A stretch of 7,186 nt of DNA from Ectopseudomonas composti (GTDB taxonomy: Bacteria > Pseudomonadota > Gammaproteobacteria > Pseudomonadales > Pseudomonadaceae): NCBI GenBank assembly GCA_946886245.1, contig CAMPIF010000218.1, forward strand, positions 1 through 7,186. The letters are read 5' to 3'. The position numbers and the translations under genes were made by a program. The stretch's first letter is position 1. Each line of letters begins with the position of its first letter. This document shows, piece by piece, positions 1-4,564 of this stretch. Below the pieces are notes generated by a model. It made no database searches. It had not been told where the DNA came from and saw only the letters and a list, made by a program, of their open reading frames with translations.

Positions 1-1107
1 AGCGACGCGCAGGTGATCGCCAAGGCTGCCAAGGGCGCCATGCCTTTATTGGTTGCGAGCTGTTCGGCCTCCAGCATGTGGACCGCCAATGCCTGCACTG
101 TCAGCCCCAGCGCCGACACGGCCGATGGACGCGTGCATTTCACCGCTGCCAACCTCAACTGCAAGTTCCATCGCAGCATCGAGCACCCCACCACCAGCCG
201 GGTGTTGCAGGCGATGTTCGCCAACGATGCGCACTTCGCTCACCATCCGGCGCTGCCAGCGGTCAGCCAGTTCGGCGACGAAGGTGCGGCCAACCACACG
301 CGCTTTTGCAAGGACTATGGCGACGCCGGTGTGGAGTTCTTCGTCTACGGCCGCAGCGCCTTCGACAGCCGCTATCCTGCCCCGCAGCGCTACCCGGCGC
401 GGCAGACCCTGGAAGCCTCTCACGCGGTGGCTCGCTTGCATGGCCTGGGCAAGGCCGGGGTGGTGTTCGCCCAGCAGAATCCGGAGGTGATCGATCAGGG
501 CGTGTTTCACAACGACGTGATCGCCGTGGGCAACGGCGAGGTGCTGCTCTATCACCAGGATGCCTTCCTGGGCACCGACAAGGTACTGGCCGAACTGGGT
601 GAAAAACTGGCCCGGCGCGGCGGCAACTTCCAGGCCATCTGCGTGCCAGCTTCTGCCGTCAGCGTGCAGGATGCGGTGCGTTCCTACCTGTTCAACAGCC
701 AACTGCTGACCCGCGCCGATGGCAGCATGCTGCTGGTGGTGCCGGAGGAGTGCAAGAGCAACGCCAGCGTCTGGCGCTACCTGGAGCAACTGACCGGCAG
801 TGGCGGTCCGATCCGTGAGGTGCGCGTGTTCGACCTCAAGCAGAGCATGCAGAACGGCGGTGGTCCGGCTTGCCTGCGCCTGCGTGTGGCGCTCAATGAG
901 CAGGAGTTGGCCGCGGTCAATCCGGGCGTGCTGATGAGCGATGCGCTGCACGACACCCTGGTGGCCTGGGTCGACAAGCACTACCGCGACCGCCTCAGCG
1001 AAGCCGATCTGGCCGACCCGCAATTGCTGAACGAATGTCGCGCGGCATTGGATGAACTGACGCAGATCCTTAAACTGGGCTCGGTCTATCCTTTCCAGAT
1101 AGCCTGA
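1..1107 (+). CDS. astB: N-succinylarginine dihydrolase, 5' end cut off by window edge
   Basis: AstB (aruB in P. aeruginosa) hydrolyses N2-succinylarginine to N2-succinylornithine, two ammonia and CO2, the second step of the cytosolic AST arginine-degradation pathway. The frame is open from base 1 and ends at TGA 1105-1107, giving 368 residues. The family has about 447, so roughly 80 N-terminal residues lie upstream; the GTG at 13 is not a real start. Counting from base 1, conserved blocks are [14 protein letters not shown] (local 24-37, substrate loop), [12 protein letters not shown] with the catalytic Glu at local 94, [10 protein letters not shown] with the catalytic His at local 170, and [12 protein letters not shown] with the nucleophilic Cys at local 291 (codon 871-873). 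This matches the Glu-His-Cys triad of the amidinotransferase-like fold known for E. coli AstB. The protein ends with SVYPFQIA, typical of the family. No frameshift is seen. It is the upstream member of an ast cluster with the small gene and astE. Confidence 0.98.
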   Translation, partial: SDAQVIAKAAKGAMPLLVASCSASSMWTANACTVSPSADTADGRVHFTAANLNCKFHRSIEHPTTSRVLQAMFANDAHFAHHPALPAVSQFGDEGAANHTRFCKDYGDAGVEFFVYGRSAFDSRYPAPQRYPARQTLEASHAVARLHGLGKAGVVFAQQNPEVIDQGVFHNDVIAVGNGEVLLYHQDAFLGTDKVLAELGEKLARRGGNFQAICVPASAVSVQDAVRSYLFNSQLLTRADGSMLLVVPEECKSNASVWRYLEQLTGSGGPIREVRVFDLKQSMQNGGGPACLRLRVALNEQELAAVNPGVLMSDALHDTLVAWVDKHYRDRLSEADLADPQLLNECRAALDELTQILKLGSVYPFQIA

Positions 1108-1133
1108 ACCTGACCTCGATTCCCGGAGATTTT

Positions 1134-1412
1134 ATGAGCGACGCGCTGCAACTGATTCTTGAAGATAACGACGGCACCCAGCTGGAGACCTCCTGCAGTC
1201 GCTTCGCCGTGGTCTGGCAGGGCAAGGAGCTGTGGGTCCAGGCCGTTGGTGATCAGTTGCTGATCGGTGTCGACGTGGAAGAGGGCGATACCGAGTACGT
1301 CAACCTGTTGTTGCGTCCGCAGGCCACCAACCTGGTGAGCCTGCAGCTGGAGATGGAGCCGATGATCGCCGATGAGGACGATCATGTTCATGGCCCGGAC
1401 TGCAACCACTGA
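1134..1412 (+). CDS. Small conserved ast-linked protein of unknown function (92 aa)
   Basis: I do not recognise a functional family. The start ATG 1134 has a good ribosome-binding site (GGAG at 1125-1128, 5-nt spacer). The gene begins 26 nt after astB, so it is very likely co-transcribed with it. The protein is acidic and predicted soluble, with no signal peptide or membrane segment. It has alternating hydrophobic stretches at about 24-46 (FAVVWQGKELWVQAVG...) and 56-74 that suggest a small beta-rich fold. The C-terminal tip is Asp/Glu-rich and then carries H84, H86, C90 and H92 in the last nine residues, a pattern that could bind a metal ion. A gene of this size sits at the same place in P. 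aeruginosa, from memory. I vaguely recall relatives being labelled topoisomerase II; nothing in this sequence supports that. Its position between AST genes suggests a link to arginine catabolism, but this is inference only. Confidence 0.9.
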   Translation: MSDALQLILEDNDGTQLETSCSRFAVVWQGKELWVQAVGDQLLIGVDVEEGDTEYVNLLLRPQATNLVSLQLEMEPMIADEDDHVHGPDCNH

Positions 1413-1420
1413 TTGAATCT

Positions 1421-1497
1421 TGTAGGGTGGGCCGGGCGGCGCTCCGCTTCAGCCCACCAAGGCTGGCCGCTGTTGGTGGGCTGAGGCCCACCCTACG
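1421..1497. repeat. Nested palindromic intergenic repeat
   Basis: This is a composite inverted repeat filling most of the gap between the small gene and astE. The outer arms GTAGGGTGGGCC (1422-1433) and GGCCCACCCTAC (1485-1496) are perfect 12-bp complements. Directly inside on the right side, the inner arms TCAGCCCACCAA (1449-1460) and TTGGTGGGCTGA (1473-1484) form another perfect 12-bp stem with a 12-nt loop. A 15-nt unpaired segment (1434-1448) sits on the left only. It resembles dispersed GTAGGGTGGGC-type repeats I know from Pseudomonas genomes. It could fold in the ast mRNA and protect or attenuate the message between the two genes. No T-tract follows, so it is not a classical terminator. 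Confidence 0.8.
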
Positions 1498-1523
1498 AAA
1501 ATGCTGCGAACCAAGGAGTCCCC

Positions 1524-2537
1524 ATGCTTGCCCTCGGCAAACTGCTTGAACTGACCCTGGCCGGCCACGAGCCGTCGGCGAAGATTCAACTGACGCCCGA
1601 TGGCACGCGCCTGCGCTGGCTCGATGAAGGTGCGCTAGAGGTGACTCCGCCTGCAGCGCGCGACAATGGCCTCGACCTGCTGCTGTCGGCCGGCGTCCAC
1701 GGCAACGAAACCGCGCCAATCGAACTGCTCGACCGTCTGCTGCGCGGCATCGCGCGCAATGAGCTGCATCCGGCAGCGCGTATTCTCTTTCTGTTTGGCA
1801 ACCCCGAGGCGATGCGCCGTGGCGAGCGCTATGTCGAGCAGGACCTCAATCGCCTGTTCAGTGGTCGTCACGAGCAATCCAGTGGCTTCGAGGCCATTCG
1901 GGCCTGCGACCTGGAGCATCTGGCCGCCACCTTTTTCGGCAAGCAAACGGGCCGCACTCGCCTGCATTACGACCTGCACACGGCCATTCGCGGCTCGAAG
2001 ATCGAGCAGTTCGCCCTCTATCCCTGGCAGGAAGGTCGCGCCCACTCGCGTCGCGAGCTGGAGCGCCTGCGCGCTGCGGGTATCGAGGCGGTGCTGTTGC
2101 AGAACAAGGCGTCGATCACCTTCAGCGCCTACACCTACGCGCAGCTTGGCGCCGAGGCCTTCACCCTGGAGCTGGGCAAGGCACGTGCCTTCGGGCAGAA
2201 CCAGTTGGCCAACCTCGATCTGCTGGAGCATGCGCTGCACGCGCTGATCGAAGGGCGCGACGTGATCAGCGGCGAGCCGACGCTCGATGGCTTGCAGCTG
2301 TTTTCGGTATCACGCGAGGTCATCAAGCACAGCGACAGCTTCCAGTTGCACCTGCCGGACGACATCGAAAATTTCACCGAACTGGAGCCCGGTTACCTGC
2401 TTGCCGAAGACATCGCCGACAGCCGCTGGATAGTGGAAGAGAAGGGGGCGCGGGTCATCTTCCCCAATCCCAAGGTCAAGAACGGCCTGCGCGCCGCCAT
2501 CCTGATCGTCCCGGACGATGGCGCCGGCCTGGCGTAG
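1524..2537 (+). CDS. astE: Succinylglutamate desuccinylase
   Basis: AstE (aruE) hydrolyses N-succinylglutamate to glutamate and succinate, the last step of the AST pathway, using a zinc ion in the cytosol. It belongs to the AspA/AstE branch of the M14 carboxypeptidase-like family. The zinc-binding HxxE motif is at residues 59-62 ([10 protein letters not shown]) and the third ligand His is H152 in [12 protein letters not shown]. The general-base Glu is E216 in [15 protein letters not shown]. The length of 337 residues is slightly above the E. coli protein (322). ATG 1524 is supported by AAGGAG at 1513-1518 with a 5-nt spacer. The gene lies 111 nt after the small upstream gene, a gap occupied by the palindromic repeat at 1421-1497, so co-transcription with astB is likely but may be modulated. 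The TAG stop (2535-2537) falls inside the left arm of the next repeat, so the last few residues may have been shaped by that insertion. Confidence 0.98.
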   Translation: MLALGKLLELTLAGHEPSAKIQLTPDGTRLRWLDEGALEVTPPAARDNGLDLLLSAGVHGNETAPIELLDRLLRGIARNELHPAARILFLFGNPEAMRRGERYVEQDLNRLFSGRHEQSSGFEAIRACDLEHLAATFFGKQTGRTRLHYDLHTAIRGSKIEQFALYPWQEGRAHSRRELERLRAAGIEAVLLQNKASITFSAYTYAQLGAEAFTLELGKARAFGQNQLANLDLLEHALHALIEGRDVISGEPTLDGLQLFSVSREVIKHSDSFQLHLPDDIENFTELEPGYLLAEDIADSRWIVEEKGARVIFPNPKVKNGLRAAILIVPDDGAGLA

Positions 2538-2594
2538 CCCGGATGCAATCCGGGGATTACCGGCACATTTTCCCCGGATTTCATCCGGGCTACG
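2533..2594. repeat. Palindromic intergenic repeat overlapping astE stop codon
   Basis: Two 24-nt arms (2533-2556 and 2571-2594) are reverse complements with a single mismatch (C2546 opposite T2581), around a 14-nt loop (2557-2570). The arm reads CGTAGCCCGGATG followed by MAATCCGGGGA, where M is C on the left and A on the right arm read in reverse. Such GTAGCCCGGAT...ATCCGGGCTAC repeats are, to my recollection, dispersed in many Pseudomonas genomes and other GC-rich proteobacteria. The transcript would form a very stable hairpin right at the end of astE. It could stabilise the 3' end or help terminate, although no T-run follows the right arm. The left arm contains the astE TAG codon. Confidence 0.85.
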
Positions 2595-2689
2595 GTATTG
2601 GTAAGTTGCTTTATCGCGTAACTGTATCTTTCACCGCCCCAGCGACCTCTTTAGCATGAGCCTTTCGCCAATTGCCGGGAAAGCCTGTC

Positions 2690-3694
2690 ATGCCCCTGAT
2701 CGACCTGCGTAGCGACACCGTCACCCAACCTACCGCCGCCATGCGCGAAGCCATGATGGCTGCCGAGCTGGGTGATGATGTATATGGCGAAGACCCCACG
2801 GTAAACCGTCTGGAGGCCTGGCTGGCCGATGAGCTGGGCTTCGCGGCGGCGCTGTTCGTCCCCACCGGCACCATGAGCAACCTGCTGGGCCTGATGGCCC
2901 ACTGCGAACGCGGCGACGAATACATCGTCGGCCAGCAGGCGCACACCTACAAGTACGAGGGCGGCGGTGCGGCCGTACTCGGCTCCATCCAGCCGCAGCC
3001 GATCGACGGCGAAGCCGATGGCTCTCTGGATCTGGCCAAGGTCGAAGCGGCGATCAAGCAGGACGACTTCCACTTCGCCCGTACCCGTCTGTTGGCCCTG
3101 GAAAACACCATGCAGGGCAAGGTGCTGCCGCTCGACTACCTGGCTGCTGCGCGCGAATTGACCCTGCGTCGCGGCCTGGCGCTGCATCTGGACGGTGCCC
3201 GCCTGTACAACGCGGCGGTCAGGCTCGGTGTGCCGGCGCGCGCGATCACCCAGCACTTCGATTCGGTCTCGGTGTGCCTGTCCAAGGGGCTCGGTGCGCC
3301 AGTCGGCTCCGTGCTGTGCGGCAGCGCTGCGCTGATCGCCAGGGCGCGCCGCCTGCGCAAGATGGTCGGCGGTGGCATGCGCCAGGCAGGTGTGCTGGCG
3401 GCGGCAGGCCTGTATGCACTGCAGCATCAGGTCGAGCGCCTGGCCGAGGATCATGCCAACGCGGCACGCCTGGGCGAGCGGCTGGCCGAGCTGGGCTATA
3501 GCGTCGAGCCGGTGCAGACCAACATGGTCTACGTGCAGCTCGGTGAGCGGGCCGGCACGGTCAAGGCCTTCATGGCCGAGCGCGGTATCGCGGTGAGTGC
3601 CGCGCCCCGCTTGCGCCTGGTCACCCATCTGGATGTCGGGGCCGAGCAGGTCGAGCGGGTTGTGCAGGCCTTTACCGAGTTTTCCCGCGTCTGA
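2690..3694 (+). CDS. ltaE: Low-specificity L-threonine aldolase
   Basis: This is a PLP-dependent fold-type I enzyme that cleaves L-threonine and L-allo-threonine to glycine and acetaldehyde, and also acts on other beta-hydroxy amino acids. From ATG 2690 it has 334 residues (E. coli LtaE: 333). The N-terminal [12 protein letters not shown] (4-15) and [14 protein letters not shown] blocks are family hallmarks. The active-site stacking His is H85 in [15 protein letters not shown], the PLP-phosphate/cofactor region includes D168 and R171 of LDGAR, and the Schiff-base lysine is K199 in [23 protein letters not shown] and RLVTHLD follow as expected. A TTG at 2672 would add six residues, but homologues start at the ATG, which has a modest GGGAAAG (2677-2683) upstream. 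The 95 nt before it (2595-2689) are relatively AT-rich and may hold its promoter; TATCTT at 2625-2630 is -10-like but lacks a well-spaced -35. The stop abuts that of the opposing receiver gene. Confidence 0.97.
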   Translation: MPLIDLRSDTVTQPTAAMREAMMAAELGDDVYGEDPTVNRLEAWLADELGFAAALFVPTGTMSNLLGLMAHCERGDEYIVGQQAHTYKYEGGGAAVLGSIQPQPIDGEADGSLDLAKVEAAIKQDDFHFARTRLLALENTMQGKVLPLDYLAAARELTLRRGLALHLDGARLYNAAVRLGVPARAITQHFDSVSVCLSKGLGAPVGSVLCGSAALIARARRLRKMVGGGMRQAGVLAAAGLYALQHQVERLAEDHANAARLGERLAELGYSVEPVQTNMVYVQLGERAGTVKAFMAERGIAVSAAPRLRLVTHLDVGAEQVERVVQAFTEFSRV

Positions 3695-4171
3695 TCATCT
3701 CGGGAAGTTCCGCAGGCACAGGCTGGCGGACGGGCTCTGCAGCTCGCCGTAAGGGGGCGGTTCGATGACCGCCGGCAGCGGCAGGGGCGGCGGTTTGTAG
3801 GATTCCAGCAGCCTGCGCAAGGCGAGAGGAGAGGCGGGTTTCTGCACGAAGCCCAACGCCTGTATGCCAGCCTGCCCGGCTCGTAGGGTTGCCTGCTCGA
3901 GCTGTGCGCGGTGGCTGTTGCCGTGCACGATCAGGGCGTAGAAGGCACGTTGCTCGTTCAATTGTCTGAGCCACGCCAGGCGCGCCTCGTCATCGGGCAG
4001 CAGGTCGCAAATCAGGATGTCCAGGCTGCTCCGGCGCTCCATCAGGTCAGCGGCCTGCGCGGTGTGGTCGGCGGTCATGACCTGGTAGATCCCGCAAGCG
4101 TTCAACTGCTGATGCATGGCCAGCAACTGGTAGGGGTTGTGTTCGAGAAGAAGTATCTTGAGTGCACGCAT
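3695..4171 (-). CDS. Stand-alone response-regulator receiver protein
   Basis: The 158-residue protein has one CheY-like receiver domain (about residues 3-125) and then a proline-rich tail (126-158) with no DNA-binding or enzymatic output domain. Beta-1 is LKILLLE, the expected phospho-acceptor is D56 in LDILICDL, and the conserved lysine is K111 in GFVQKPASP. Two positions are degenerate: the acidic pair after beta-1 is E10-H11 rather than two acids, and the Ser/Thr at the end of beta-4 appears to be H83 (ALIVHGNS). The spacing of NPYQLL, ICDL and QKP resembles the receivers of RocR/VieA-type (receiver plus EAL) regulators as I remember them, so it may derive from such a protein. ATG 4169-4171 is preceded by a GGGAGG ribosome-binding site (complement of 4176-4181, 4-nt spacer). 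No histidine kinase is nearby. Its partner and role are unknown; it could be a phosphate sink, a protein-interaction switch or a phosphorylation-impaired receiver. Confidence 0.88.
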   Translation of the reverse strand: MRALKILLLEHNPYQLLAMHQQLNACGIYQVMTADHTAQAADLMERRSSLDILICDLLPDDEARLAWLRQLNEQRAFYALIVHGNSHRAQLEQATLRAGQAGIQALGFVQKPASPLALRRLLESYKPPPLPLPAVIEPPPYGELQSPSASLCLRNFPR

Positions 4172-4330
4172 GGGGCCTCCCGACCGACGACAGCTGCGGG
4201 CACTCTAAAGATGGGCGGGTAGGGGCTGTATAAGACGTATCTGAAAAACCTGTGGCTCCTGCTTCCATTGCATCGATGGTGCTTTGCTCGATTTTCTGCA
4301 GGTGATAGGGCAGCACTATCGAGAAAGGCA
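4172..4330. other. Gene-free divergent region upstream of receiver gene and alaS
   Basis: This is the upstream half of the 393-bp gap between the divergent receiver gene and alaS. It is less GC-rich than its surroundings, especially 4220-4310. I see no convincing coding frame or RNA gene. On the minus strand, TATACA (complement of 4227-4232) is a possible -10 for the receiver gene, but no good -35 sits 16-18 nt further upstream. A short dyad, GATAG (4304-4308) and CTATC (4316-4320) separated by seven bases, lies 10 bp upstream of the alaS -35 region. Confidence 0.5.
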
Positions 4331-4366
4331 CTAGCCGCGGGCTGTAGGCCCGATATAATGCGGCCC
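4331..4366 (+). promoter_or_regulatory. Candidate sigma-70 promoter of alaS with GC-rich discriminator
   Basis: A perfect TATAAT occupies 4354-4359, in an otherwise GC-rich genome. The expected -35 position for a 17-bp spacer (4331-4336, CTAGCC) is a poor match. The bases after the -10 (GCGGCCC, 4360-4366) form the all-GC discriminator typical of stringently controlled promoters such as those of rRNA and tRNA genes, which suggests growth-rate or ppGpp control. Two short dyads overlap it: CGGGC (4338-4342) with GCCCG (4348-4352) in the spacer, and GCCGC (4334-4338) with GCGGC (4360-4364) around the -10. E. coli AlaRS is known to repress its own gene by binding a palindrome near the start site; whether these dyads have that role is speculation. 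Transcription would start near 4366. Confidence 0.65.
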
Positions 4367-4564
4367 TTTCAGACTGCGCGAAATCTGCTGCGCTCGGTCA
4401 TGTGGCGTCAAAAACAGGCTGCTCGCCAGCTCGGTCGACATGCTCATTTACAGCTTGTACACCGCGTTTTCTCCTGTTTGACCTTGCCTGGCCCTTGCTC
4501 GCCCTGTTCGCGTGGTCTGCTTTGCCGGCTTTTGCCGTGGCCGCCTGACTCCGTGGATATCCCT
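4367..4564 (+). promoter_or_regulatory. Long 5' leader of alaS
   Basis: If the promoter at 4331-4359 is used, alaS mRNA has an untranslated leader of about 200 nt. The leader contains TCAAAAACAGG (4408-4418) and an imperfect complement CCTGTTTGA (4473-4481), an 8-bp direct repeat GCTCGGTC (4392-4399 and 4429-4436), a small TACA-GCT-TGTA hairpin (4449-4459), and a pyrimidine-rich second half. ATG 4400 is in frame with alaS with no stop in the 55 intervening codons, but homologues do not have this extension. No ordinary attenuator, T-box or known riboswitch was recognised. Confidence 0.45.

Noticed and set aside
13..15. GTG as the start of astB
   Set aside because: The frame is open back to base 1 and the family needs about 80 further N-terminal residues; the true start is outside the window.
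46..1023. A 325-codon open frame on the minus strand opposite astB
   Set aside because: It mirrors the conserved astB frame and has no recognisable motif or ribosome-binding support.
2533..2594. Classical rho-independent terminator for astE
   Set aside because: The stem is strong, but no T-run follows the right arm and the arm sequence looks like a dispersed repeat; a terminating effect remains possible but is not shown.
2672..2674. TTG as the start of ltaE
   Set aside because: It would add six residues not found in homologues; ATG 2690 aligns with the family N-terminus.
2651..3628. A 325-codon open frame on the minus strand opposite ltaE
   Set aside because: The plus strand carries threonine aldolase with its Schiff-base lysine and conserved blocks; the antisense frame has no family features.
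4332..4448. A roughly 38-codon minus-strand ORF across the alaS promoter/leader
   Set aside because: It starts near 4448 without a ribosome-binding site and overlaps the best promoter in the region; it lacks any recognisable similarity.
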